A DNA stretch of 64,000 nucleotides from Cololabis saira (Eukaryota; Chordata; Actinopteri; Beloniformes; Belonidae). A program made the position numbers and the translations under genes. Of the stretch, positions 12,353-23,159 are shown piece after piece. The notes under the pieces were generated by a model that did no database searches, was not told the DNA's origin, and saw only the letters and a program-made list of their open reading frames with translations. The DNA is taken from the NCBI RefSeq assembly GCF_033807715.1, contig NC_084587.1:28895017-28959016 (forward strand), read 5' to 3'. Each line of letters opens with the position of its first letter. Positions within the stretch are counted from its first letter, which is position 1.

Positions 12353-12895
12353 AAGAAAATACTCATCTGTGTTATTTTGACAACAGCATGTCACAAAAGT
12401 TTCATGGGAGAGGACACATAGGCTACTGAACAAATAACTATAGAACAATGAAGACTAATTGTATGCAAATCAAAGGCGTTTATGGATTAAATAAAATAGG
12501 GAGGCAGGGTGAGGTGAATAAAAGGTCAGCAACATTTCCTGGAATGAAAGGCCAGAAGCAGATAAGGAACTTTTTAAGCACTCTTGACTAAATGCCAAAG
12601 TTTAAAATTCTGCTTTGCTCCTGAACAGAGGAAGATAGTGTTATAATAACCATTTTATAAGTGCTGTATACAAGTAGCCAGATGCTTTCGAGGAACTTAA
12701 AAAATAAAACACCCCTTTACTTATTTAAATACATTTGACTTACAAACACAAGCCTGACTTTAAAACCAGCCACATGTTTTACATACCTCATGATTATCTG
12801 TATCATTTCACGAAGTCTTTTTCACTTCTCTTAATAATATATGGCTGGTAAATACAATACGTCAGGGATGACAGCACTGGATCTGTTATTTTCTG
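12353..12895. other. Spacer upstream of the ICAM-like gene
   Basis: No gene recognised; ordinary AT-rich sequence leading into the promoter region. Confidence 0.4.
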
Positions 12896-12899
12896 CTGG

Positions 12900-13105
12900 T
12901 AGTCCCGGGATTTCCAAAAAATCACCGCGTTTCTCCAGAAACGGAGACGTCATCCGGGAAAGCACGTGAAGTCCTCGCCGCTCCCCCTCAAATATGAAAC
13001 CTCCTCCCCTTCTCCTCCTCAGCACCGTCCACTCACTCACTTTACTTTCATTTACTCCGGACTTTAGAAGCACCACACGTTTTCTTAACACTCCTTCAAG
13101 CCACG
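12900..13105 (+). promoter_or_regulatory. Putative promoter and 5' UTR of the ICAM-like gene
   Basis: This 200-bp block is less AT-rich than its surroundings and ends at the start codon. It contains GGGATTTCC (12907-12915), a match to the NF-kB core. It also has a CRE/ATF-like GACGTCAT (12946-12953) and an E-box CACGTG (12963-12968). Mammalian ICAM1 is known to be induced through a proximal NF-kB site, so the motif fits the gene type. The transcription start cannot be fixed from sequence. Confidence 0.5.
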
Positions 13106-13318
13106 ATGGATTATTGCTATTTCTTTTTGTTCTTTTGTTTGCTGAATTCCCTGCTCGACGTCCGGGTGTCCGGATGCGGTAAGTGTTGTTTTTCCAAGCG
13201 ATAGAAGAGAAAAACATTGTTATTTTCCATGGAAAGTTATCGAAGTAGTCTGTCTTTTTAGTTATCTTAGTTAAAGTTTAACCACCATAGTGTTGTAATA
13301 AAGTGTGCGTGCGTGTGC

Positions 13319-13415
<97 letters not shown>

Positions 13416-16059
13416 TGTCTATATCTTGTAATTATATATATTTTTTACTTTTTTAAACCCTTTTTTCCCTGCATGTGTGTGTTAAGTGTATTGCTGCTAA
13501 CATGTGAGTTTCCCCATTGAGGGAGTAATAAAAGATTATCTTATCTTATTTTTTTTTTTAACAGATGTAAACTGTGCAGATACGCCTATTTTCAGTCTGT
13601 CCAGACTGGTGGTGAGGCACGGCGACCCAGCATCTGTCACATGTGTAGCTTGTCAGAAGAACTGCACTGAAGAGGATGTTGGTTTGGAAACATCTGTGGG
13701 AAACGCAGTGCAAAATGGAACCACATTGTCATGGACGGTTAAAAGCATGACTGAATGGAGCGTAAAAATGCTGTGTTATTATAGGACCACTGATGTTGAG
13801 CAGTGTTGCACTAAACTCCCTGTTACTGTATATCGTAAGTACATTTACTCTTAAACAAAACACTTGCCATGTTTTAAGATATTTTATCTGTCATAATCTG
13901 ATTGCTTTTTATGTTCAGATGTAGAGTTACAAGTATTAATACTCTGTCTTGGTTTGTGTGTCTTTCTTCATGTCAACATGGTTTTCTCTGCCTCCACAGA
14001 GCCTCCAGATAATGTGTCCATCAGCCTTGCAGGACACGCTGGACCGATGCGCGAGTCTAGCCAGTACACACTGCAGTGTGACGTACAGAACGCAGCTCCT
14101 CTTAGAAACCTGACAGTGACCTTCTACAAAGGCCAGACAGTACTGGATCGACAACAATCCACCAAAACCATTATAGAAGAAAAGAAACCAGCCGATGAGC
14201 AGTTCACCTGGGACTTTACTGCCAGTAAAGAAGATAACGGGATCCAGTTCTGGTGTGAAGCAGAGCTGGAACTGGGACCTGACGGACCGCAGATCCCTCC
14301 AGTGGTGAAGTCAGGAAAACTCACTGCCACAATTCACTGTGAGTCTGATATGAACATTAAAAAAAAACTAATAAACAAAACATACTTAATCTCACAACAA
14401 AAAACATGCATGTTTACTAGAGTTTATCAGTTGGATACTTTCTTTTGATGGGGGCAATATTTTCATCTGTTTAAATGAACATTAACATTGTTAGTAAAAG
14501 ATCATGACTTCTTGTTTTGAACAAAGTTGTTTCTAGTCTCAGTCCCACAGATACTTGTTTCTCAACTTTGTAGAGGTGTTACATGTATTGAATTAGGTTT
14601 TCTGGACCACAACTTGACAGTTTTGCTTCCTGTATCAAAGCACACATTGGTGTTATCTTGTGCTGCAACAACAAACCTAACTGTACAGATATCTTCTTTA
14701 GTGAGCACGTGTAAGTAAGTCTAATTTATAGACCGTGGAGACAGTGGACCTTGAATGAAGAGTGCAGTTTGCCAATTTGTCCATTTTAAAAACACCAAGA
14801 TGTTGACTTTCTCTTTTTCTGAGAAATGGGTTGGCATAACATTCTGCATGTTCATTTCATTTCAGGAATTGTTGCAAGAACTTTTCTTGTTCATAACCCT
14901 TCCAGAGATTTCCAGATTGGCACTTAGTATCAGTTGTCCCATATTCAGTTTATGTCCAAACACCTTAAAGGCTAATGATCGTGCGTAATTGTACTGTGTT
15001 ACGTGCAAGTGGTAGCGTACAAAGTCTTTCCTAATGTGGTGTACGCAACGACAATGTGATTGCAATAACTGGTCTCCACATGCAGAAGATAATGTACACC
15101 ATATTTTTAGTAAATGAAGCATCAAATTCCAAAGTACCTCCAATATACTACGGCTACTGGATGAAGTGAAGTGAATCATACAGTATAGGGAAGTGTTTTT
15201 TCTGAAAAGGGAACAGATGACGTAAATGGAAACAAAACCCTGAATGGGAAGTATCATGACCTCTGAGGGAGGCGAGTGTGACCATATTTGTCCTTTTTGC
15301 CACTTTTTTTTGGGGTATTTGTTAGATAAAACTATTTTAAACTTTTAGAAATGTTTCCATCTTGTTTGAAATTACATGTTGTCATTCACTCTCTCCAACT
15401 CATCACACAGATGGACCTGAACTGAAGCAGTCTGCAAATCCAGACACAATCACAATTATAAAAGGAGAAACTCTACATCTGGACTGCTCTGCTGAGGGAA
15501 ACCCCGTCCCCTCATACAACTGGACGCTCCCATCGGGTGATTCTTCCTACAGCGGCAGTGTTCTCACCATTGAATCTGTGGGTTTTGACCATGGAGGGCA
15601 GTACGTTTGTACTGTTGGCAACAGCGTGAAATCAGTCCAACTGAATTTTACCGTGGCTGTCCAAGGTGAGTTTATGTTGTTCTCACTTTTCAGAATTTTG
15701 ATTGTTTCTGGGAAGTGCGTCACTGGAGAAAAAACCACAGTTTTTGCTCGTGAATTGAAGTGGATGTTAAGAATTAGTTGTAACCCCCATGAAACCAGGA
15801 AGAAGGTTCAATGTTTTATTGTGTGTGTGTATTTTCTACTATTTTACATCTAATATTTTCTTCTCCCTTTTGCTCTTCTTTTGCAGTTAACCCCCTGTAC
15901 TACATTATACCTATAGTCATTTCATTGGCTGTTTTGTTGGCTGTTATAGTGATAATTGGATACCGGCATTGCTATAAACAGAAAAGAATGGGTAAGTACA
16001 ACTTGAAGGATGTTTTCCGATTTCAAAAGAAGCACAGTTTGGTACCCACTATAGAGTAA
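13106..16059 (+). CDS. ICAM-like cell-adhesion receptor (three Ig domains)
   Basis: Coding exons: 13106-13178, 13565-13834, 14000-14338, 15411-15665 and 15887-16059; all junctions are phase 1, giving 369 aa. Exon 1 encodes a signal peptide (MDYCYFFLFFCLLNSLL). Exon 2 is an ICAM-type N-terminal domain with paired cysteines (VTCVACQKNC ... MLCYYR ... CCTKLPVTVY) and VGLETS (Glu66), where ICAM-2/-3 have LETS; this Glu is the known LFA-1 contact. Exon 3 is a second Ig domain (LQCDV ... QFWCEAEL). Exon 4 is an I-set/C2 domain (LDCSAEG ... GQYVCTVGN). Exon 5 has a transmembrane helix (YIIPIVISLAVLLAVIVIIG) and a basic tail. Several N-x-S/T sites are present. By family, a surface ligand for leukocyte beta2 integrins. 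A GTAAGT follows the tail at 15991, so an alternatively spliced tail is possible. Which ICAM it equates to in mammals is unclear. Confidence 0.85.
13305..13414. repeat. Compound (GT)n-(AT)n microsatellite
   Basis: A GT/GTGC array to about 13380 is followed by an AT array to about 13414, within intron 1 of the ICAM-like gene. Confidence 0.95.
13505..13553 (+). mobile_element. LINE-type 3' tail abutting exon 2 of the ICAM-like gene
   Basis: gtttccccattgagggag, then taataaaagattatcttatc is the 3' tail of a fish dispersed retroelement with a short TCTTAT terminal repeat. It runs straight into the T-tract and AACAG acceptor of exon 2 (exon begins 13565). The reverse complement of the same tail type is at 26770. 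Confidence 0.6.
14545..14718 (+). pseudogene. Possible relic Ig exon in intron 3
   Basis: A frame reading LPVSKHTLVLSCAATTNLTV resembles the C-strand cysteine region of an Ig domain. It lacks a convincing acceptor and the second cysteine, and it sits where a further Ig exon would be expected. It resembles 1195-1350. The flanking exons splice in phase without it. Confidence 0.3.
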
Positions 16060-16405
16060 ATGGACGTCCGTGTGGATGGACAAATCTGGACCTGGGGGCT
16101 GTGACCTTTTCTGCAGACAATGGTACATGAGGGCTGTAGAGATACTGAAAATCAACACCATCTCCAGTTTGTGGGTGGATCAGAAAATAATCTGGAGCCT
16201 CTTCGTCCAAACTTCAGTACTTATCTGTCATACAAACACTTTCCTCAGTTTTGAAGCCAGAGGTGTCTGTTGTTATTTCTTATTTCGTGTCTTGATATAT
16301 TGAGTTAAAAGAACAGGTACTCTAGAAAAGAATATTTGATCCAGTCATTTGGTTCCCAGAGATATATATATATTTTAAATTAGCCTTTTTATAAATGTTA
16401 CACTA

Positions 16406-16411
16406 AATAAA
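16406..16411 (+). terminator. Poly(A) signal of the ICAM-like gene
   Basis: AATAAA about 350 bases after the stop codon. A second candidate (AATAAA, near 16941) lies further down. Confidence 0.45.
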
Positions 16412-16419
16412 ACTGGATT

Positions 16420-18315
16420 GTATTTTGATTGAAATGACAGTTTTGAACTGTTTTTAAATTATAAAGACATGGACTGAATTTGACAAATACATAGGCACCA
16501 GAGTGTGGCTACTGTTTGACTCTAAGCTGGATCCTTTCATGGGTGCTTCGGCCTCCACCGTCCAAAAACAAGCAAAACCCTGAATGTGAAACAACAATGC
16601 TTTAGTTTGCTCTTGTGCCACCGGCATGCAACTGCAATTTTAAAGTGTCGATAAAAGAATATCTGATATAATTATAAGCTACGTTATGATAATGGCTGTA
16701 CATGTCATGCTTTTTATTATGTCGTTTTAACGATTTTGCAAAACAGATCATATCTTGGAACGTTGAAGAAAAGACAACTAGTTGCTGAGCACCAGAAGCA
16801 ATGTGCACATTTTTGCTGAATATACTCTGTCTTATATTTTTATGCAATGATGAAGATGAACTGTATTAGTAAATGCACTGTAAACTGAAACATTAGGAAT
16901 GAAGTGTAAGCTGTAACAATGTTAAATGGGTATTTAATATAAATAAATGTCTTTTTTTACATACAAAGAGTAATGGTTTTAGTTATGACATATGACATAT
17001 GACAAAAGGGGATTAAACTCATATCTATCTATACATATTTATATATGGCCTTTTTTATGCTTGAGTATTTTCTAAGGCGTCTGAGGGCACCAGGAACCTA
17101 AAAACTCTGCCATAACATGATGTGTTGCTTTCTTTGGGGGTGCCTCCTGACTGGAAATATTTGGTGATCCGTGCAGATTTTCCAGTACTTCTTCCTCTGC
17201 TGTTTTAATGTGACGCTTTTACAGGAAATACCACGAGATGAGAGGGAAGGGTTGGATCCTTTGTCCCTTTACTCCCTGCACAGGCAGAACTGCACTGGAT
17301 GAATAAAGGGGGAGGCAACAATGCAGGAGTGGCCATTTATTCTTATCAGGGATCTTTGAATATAAATAAAATTACACTGGGTTCCTAAAAGTAGCTACAA
17401 TTTCAAAACCCACAGTGTCTGAACTGCATAATGCCTACTGTTCGAAGAAGGCCAAACAAAACACTGGTTCACGATCAGAGCGACACTTCATTAGTTTTCT
17501 GGTGCTTGTTTAATGCCCGTTTGTAATAGTCCTCATGCATTATTGTTGTAATAGTCTTGTAGGGCTGGCTCCAAATGCAAGTCAATCTCTACTGACCCCT
17601 ATGGTTAAATGTCCAACTTTGCTGCAGAAATAAACATCCATCACAGCCTGGTTCAAAACATGTTCTTTGTCTCTATAGCTAGTTTTCACATCCATGACAA
17701 CAGCATAGTGGGTGAATTTTTGATATCCTCATCAGGTCAAATTAGAAATCACATTTTTATGTAATTAGGGGTGTGGTTTCTTGATAACATGGTTTCCTTT
17801 GCTGTTGACTGTGACTGGTTTGAGGTTGTTCTGGAAGCGTTCTGAAAAGAAGCAAAGCAGCCTAAAGCAGCTCTCTCACCCCTGCTTTAAGGCTTGTAGC
17901 CAGGGCTAACCAGAGGATGTTTAAAAGATTAGCATAAACTAAAACAGCCAAGCCAAAATAGTGTGGGGAATGAACTAATATTACTGTGTTTCAGTCGGCA
18001 TCCTGGTCTGCTCGTTTTACCCATTAACAACATCACACTGCACAGTAGGATGGGGAACTGGGTTTTAAAAAGCACTAGTTAGAAAGTCTGTGGGTGACAT
18101 CACAGGGGGTTGTTCAGTTCTTCTATTACACTATATGTTAACATGTAAAGTTATTGCTAAATAATAATTTTTGCTATGTAACATGTTTTCTAATTATATG
18201 AGAGTATATGTCTCCCATTGTAGTTCTTAATTTTTATGAAGGCAGGAGAAAAAGTGACATAATTTAATTTAGGTGTATAACAAGTGTATAAGTTACTTCC
18301 CAAAGTCCCATATGG
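16420..18315. other. Intergenic spacer
   Basis: No gene recognised. A small tandem duplication (gacatat) lies near 16985. Confidence 0.4.
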
Positions 18316-18318
18316 GTT

Positions 18319-18410
18319 AAAGTGCATAGTCTCTCTTTTTTTGTTTTTTTCTACCTTGTCTGCACACATATTAATGGTTGATACCATGTCGGTATAAAGT
18401 GCATAGTCTC
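18319..18410 (-). mobile_element. Short retroposon-like insertion with 15-bp target duplication
   Basis: AAAGTGCATAGTCTC occurs exactly at 18319-18333 and 18396-18410 and brackets a 62-base insert. The insert starts with T-rich sequence and continues ctaccttgtctgcacacata, then ttaatggttgataccatg. On the minus strand this is a short body with an A-rich 3' tail, the signature of target-primed retroposition. A related insert is at 20842-21202. Confidence 0.65.
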
Positions 18411-20555
18411 AAACACATGGTTTGTCCACAGGCTTCACTACCATGTGGACTCTGAGTGGGATACCAGCATTGCTTTATATGAAGCATATATGTGACCCAG
18501 ACATTCCCCCCCTTTCTTAGCCAGTGTTCATTTAGTCCAGTTGTATCCGGTATACAGGTAGGTCCCTTATATTTAGCTCTCGTAGACTTCCCATTCAGAA
18601 ATACCAAAACAGCATGGGATCCGTGCCATTTGCCCATTTCAAGCCCCAGCTCACTTTTAATCCAGAAGGACTTGCATAAACATGCAGCTGGGCTTGATCA
18701 CATGTGTGTTTTCCTCAAGTTTGCCTGTTTGTTTCACTTCTCATTGCTTTACAAATGCTTCCAGTTAGTTCCTTATATGTACTGTAGTGAATGCTGACAC
18801 CCCCACGTGTCTTCAAAGATTTTTTAAGGATATCATAAAAAAAAGTTTTAAATGAAACATGTCATGTTATTATAAAATTAATAATCAATCCAACAGTTCT
18901 CATCAGGTAAAAAGTAACGGAAAAGCCTGACCCTTTGATTAATCCATAAAGTGAACAAGTGGCCTCTTAAGAGAGTTTTTATAACAAAGTTTCAATTTTC
19001 TCTTCCATCCTCTTAGCAGGAAGGGAACATCCAAAACAATATAAAGTTATTCTACTGTAAGTTCTGGGAAAACTTAGACTTCTATCTTAGATGTCATCAA
19101 CATCATTAAAACAACAAATGCAGGAATATTTTTAACAGAAAAAAGTCAAGTTGGTACGTGTACCAAAACTGCTCTGGCAGACCTGACACCATATTAATAA
19201 ACTTTATAATCATTTATACTTAAAATATAACAAAAGAATGTGCATTTTGTCAATGTTAAATAGAGATGGGTTTGGTTCATGCTGGGGCTACAAGAGCTGT
19301 ATCACTGGAACATTTCTTCATATTCATTTTTTGGTGTTTTTTGACGCGCACTGTTCTCCTGAGAGCCACCAATGATCATTTATGTCTTACCATTTACCTA
19401 GAAGTGCCTCATTCAGTATCCCTTGGACTTAAATAGTTCATTGCTCAGGATACATAACCATGATAAAGGCAGGTGAGACAGCTGTAAATAAGAAAAACAC
19501 CTTAAAACATGATTTGTGGCATTGTAAGATACAATATATGGTAGAAAGAAGATAAATGATTGTAATTCAACTCGTGAAAAAGTTAGCACTAACATTAGTT
19601 TTAATATGTATTAAACAAAAGACTTCAAGAAGTAAACATTCTCATTATGCCTGTAGAGTATTTAAACCGATAGATATGAGTCTTTATTATTTATGTATTA
19701 TAACTTATAAAGCCCATCCATCAATCAGACCCTCCCTTTAATTGGTGCAGCTTTAAAATAATGAGTTAAAAGATTAATAAATAAGCTCCCATCTTTGAAG
19801 GCTTGCTAAAAAGGCAACAGACCTCAGGTTAGCAGTGGAATGAATAGAACAAGTTAGAGCAAGTAAAAATACTCAAATGTCTGATTCAGTATCACCATCA
19901 CTACACAAAAGCACTGGAAAAACCATGACTCAAGATGTACTGTTTGTAATACCGTTAAGTTTAAAAGGATTAGTCAGTCAGGGGAACAATGTTGCATATT
20001 TGCCTCCCAGCCGATTTAGGAATCCCAGGAAATGAAAAATAGAGAAGTTGAGAAAAACTCCTTTAAAAGAGATTCGTGTCAAGTTTTCAAAGTAGCAGGG
20101 GAAAAGCTAAATTTGAAATGAAGTAGCTGGGGGGGTCCAAATGTGGATTGCAGTCATAGTGAGGGGACTGCAGAGCATGTGTTACCTGTATGCAGAAATC
20201 ATGAAAATGAGAGAAGGCTTCAGGAGACAAATATTAGTCAAAGGAAAGTGGAAATGCAGAAGGCGATAGTAATATGACCCTTTTGAAAGACTGCAGTTTA
20301 GGGTGAAAACCATTTTAGTTTCGGTTAATATACAAACTTTCCAAACAGATATCCAAACAAAACCAAACTTAAAATCTTTCTGTTTGTAAAAAAAGGTATA
20401 TGAGCTATATGGGGTCAACAGTCATCGCTGCAACTACAGGACAAAACTAGAGCAGGCTTGTGTTAAACACAGCTTTGTCTTATAAATGCTGTCATGGGCC
20501 ATGATCTGCTAAGGGATGAGCCTCCCCCCTTTTCTCTCCCCATCTTTATTTTGCT
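18411..20555. other. Intergenic spacer
   Basis: No gene or element I can name. Confidence 0.4.
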
Positions 20556-20589
20556 TTGAAATTAGAAGAGCAGGAAGAAAAAACAAGGA

Positions 20590-20800
20590 AAGGGTTGAAA
20601 CTTGTAACGCACTTTGCATTCAGTGAATCTCAAAGTGCTGCACTTAGACCATTATTCATTCACATTATCTTTGGTAAGCTATGTATAGCCACAGCTGCCC
20701 TGCAGACTGACAGAAGCATGGCTGCCATTCCACACCAAACGGCCCCTCCGACCACCACCAACATTCACACACATTCACATGTGTGTGACCGCAAAACTAA
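20590..20800 (-). mobile_element. Dispersed fish repeat, minus orientation
   Basis: The reverse complement carries the phrases found at 26200-26390 (a GTGTGAATGTGAATGAATG-like stretch, a gggcagctgtggcta-like stretch and a ctttgag...-like stretch). The two copies are diverged and in opposite orientation. The family is common in fish; its class is not certain to me. Confidence 0.5.
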
Positions 20801-20841
20801 AAGCCATCATTACAGGATTTTATTATACTGTTGTAGTATAC

Positions 20842-20912
20842 AGGCTCAGAAATCCTTTTTTTTTTTTACATTTCTAACTTGTCTGCATATATATTAACGG
20901 TTAATACCATGT

Positions 20913-21001
<89 letters not shown>

Positions 21002-21113
21002 TTTCTTATATATTTCTTATATATATATATTACATATATATTTTAATATATCATATATATATTGACATAACATATATATATATATTTTTTTTTAATTAAT
21101 ATATATATATATT

Positions 21114-21179
<66 letters not shown>

Positions 21180-21202
21180 TTATTATTATTAGGCTCAGAA
21201 AT
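20842..21202 (-). mobile_element. Second retroposon-like insertion carrying a long AT array
   Basis: AGGCTCAGAAAT occurs exactly at 20842-20853 and 21191-21202. Between them is a T-run, a core (taacttgtctgcatatatat, taacggttaataccatg) shared with the insert at 18334-18395, and then about 260 bases of AT-type microsatellite with T-rich patches. The AT array probably grew inside the insert after integration. Confidence 0.6.
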
Positions 21203-21203
21203 A

Positions 21204-21721
21204 TTTAAAGGGGACCTATTATGAAAAACACGTTTTCTCTTGCTTTAACATGTATAAAGTGGTCTCCCCTCAGCCTGCCAACTCAGAGAAGGAGGAAAGC
21301 AGCCAAATTCTGCAGTGTCTGTACAGCCGCCCCGGATGAGCCGTCCAGTGTGATGTGGATCTACGAGCCGTTCAGATTCTGCTCCCTGTCGTTACGTAAC
21401 GAAAATACGAATTACATAGGTTGGCCTCCGATGCGTGAAACCACGCCCACAACTAAGTCAGCCGGCCGGAGCTTCCGCCATTTTTTCATAGCGGTGTATC
21501 GCTTCATTCAGGCAGCCAATCAGCACAGAGCCTCATTATCATAGCCTCCCCGCCCACTCAGAATCCCACATAGATAATGAGGTTAGAGACTGGGATGATA
21601 AAGACATGGCTTAGAGACTGAATTTCTAATTTATTTAGCAAAAACAATCAAAAGCTTGTTTTTAAGACATTCAAGGCCTGTTTAAAATAGGTATTAGATG
21701 CCATAATAGGTCCCCTTTAAA
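21204..21721. mobile_element. TTAA-flanked non-autonomous DNA transposon
   Basis: TTTAAAGGGGACCTATTATG (21204-21223) is the exact reverse complement of 21702-21721. TTAA flanks both ends (21205-21208 and 21717-21720), as in piggyBac- or Kolobok-type insertion. The 500-bp interior is relatively GC-rich and has no transposase frame. Perfect termini suggest a fairly recent insertion. Confidence 0.8.
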
Positions 21722-21791
21722 GAAACGCCGACTGATATGCATTTGGCCCAAATGATTTGGGATGAAACGCATAACTGACGATGGAATCTAT

Positions 21792-22459
21792 GACTGCGTT
21801 TACATGCAGTCAATAACCCTTTTAAAACCCGAATATTAGCAATAACCCGGTTTTGCAAGGCCATGTTAACACCAATAACCCCTTTGAATAACCCGAATTT
21901 GCTCATATTCGGGTTTTTAAAAACCTGAATATGACCCCTGGGCTACTCCTTTTAAAACCCGAATATTCGGTCATGTAAACGCCTAACAGGATATTCCCGA
22001 TCAAACGGAACATGAATTTGTTTTCTGCGCATGCTCTTTTCGCAAGGAATCTTGGTCTTTTGAGTCCAGGACGTTCTTATAAACATGGAGAAACGAAAGA
22101 CCACGCCACACTTTTGGAGTGAGGAGGAGACTAATCATTTTATAAATGTAATGAAGGATATGAACGTTTTGGCATTTGTAGACGGTAGAAAGTACCGGAA
22201 TAACGAGATTTACAAGAAGGTGAGCGAAAAGTTGCGTGAAGCAGCATTTGTTTTGAATTTGGATACAGGAAGAAGAAGCGGAATTGACGGGAATTGCGTC
22301 ATCACATTCTCCGTGCGTCGCTGTTTTGATCGAGATATTCCAAATGATTAATTACCATGTATACAGGGATAACCCTGTTTGCTCACGCATCCAAATGTTT
22401 CCATAACCGGAATATTAGCAATAAGTTAACCCAAATTTTGAATGCATGTAAACGTAGTC
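21792..22459 (+). mobile_element. Harbinger-like element with a Myb/SANT-like ORF remnant
   Basis: Terminal inverted repeats GACTGCGTTTACATGCA (21792-21808) and TGCATGTAAACGTAGTC (22443-22459) match at 16 of 17 positions. Sub-terminal AATAACCC/CCGAATATT motifs recur in both orientations. Inside, a frame from ATG 22085 encodes an N-terminal segment (TPHFWSEEETNHFINVM ... YRNNEIYKKVSEKL) typical of the Myb/SANT-like DNA-binding proteins that accompany PIF/Harbinger transposases. The frame ends at 22351 after an evident internal deletion, and no transposase is present. The element is non-autonomous. Confidence 0.75.
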
Positions 22460-22753
22460 TTTGTGACCGGCAAGTGTTTTTTTTTTTTTTTTTTTTTTTT
22501 TTAATTGAGGCAAGTGGGGTGGCCAGCAGTTTGTAGGGGGGGTGGGGGCATGGCCCAGGGGCGTCAATTGGGTATGGCACGGTATGGCAGCCGCCACACC
22601 TTGGCTTCAAGGGAAAATGTTAATGTTTGTTTTTTTAATACATTTATGGAATTACTCTGTGTCTATTTGTATGGATTATTCTATTATTTAATACATATAA
22701 AATAACTACAAATGCAAATTAGAACAACATGATCGATTTCACTAGTTATTATA
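22460..22753. other. Poly(T)-containing spacer
   Basis: A T-run of about 25 bases at 22477-22502, then ordinary sequence; no gene seen. Confidence 0.4.
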
Positions 22754-23159
22754 CACTGCAAAAACTCAAAATCTTAACAAGAATATTTGTCTTATTTCTA
22801 GTTAAAATGTCTAATTTTTTTGTCAAAAAAAATCTCATTACATTTAAGACAAGACTCAAAAACAACCATTTTCATCTGTTTCAAGTAGATTTTCACTTAA
22901 AATTATAAGTGGAAAAATCTGCCAGTGGAACAAAATTTTTTTGCTTGTAATGAGAAGATAAATCTTGTCCCACTGGCAGATTTTTCTACTTATTTTAAGT
23001 GAAAATCTACTTGAAAACAGGTGAAAATGGTCAAATAACAAGTTATTTTTCTGGTGATTACTCTTGTTTTAAGTGTAATGAGATTTTTTGACTAAAAATG
23101 AGGCATTTTAACTAGAAATAAGACAAATATTCCTGGTAAGATTTTGAGTTTTTGCAGTG
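22754..23159. mobile_element. Fold-back MITE, copy 1
   Basis: The 406-bp unit begins CACTGCAAAAACTCAAAATC and ends with its reverse complement. Inverted similarity runs nearly to the centre, where aaaatctgccagtgga and tcccactggcagattttt face each other around a short middle. Transcribed, it would form one long hairpin. It has no coding capacity. Copy 2 is at 55065. Confidence 0.85.

Noticed and set aside
22085..22351. Myb/SANT-like frame as a host gene
   Set aside because: It sits between Harbinger-type inverted repeats and ends after an internal deletion, so it is treated as part of the element.
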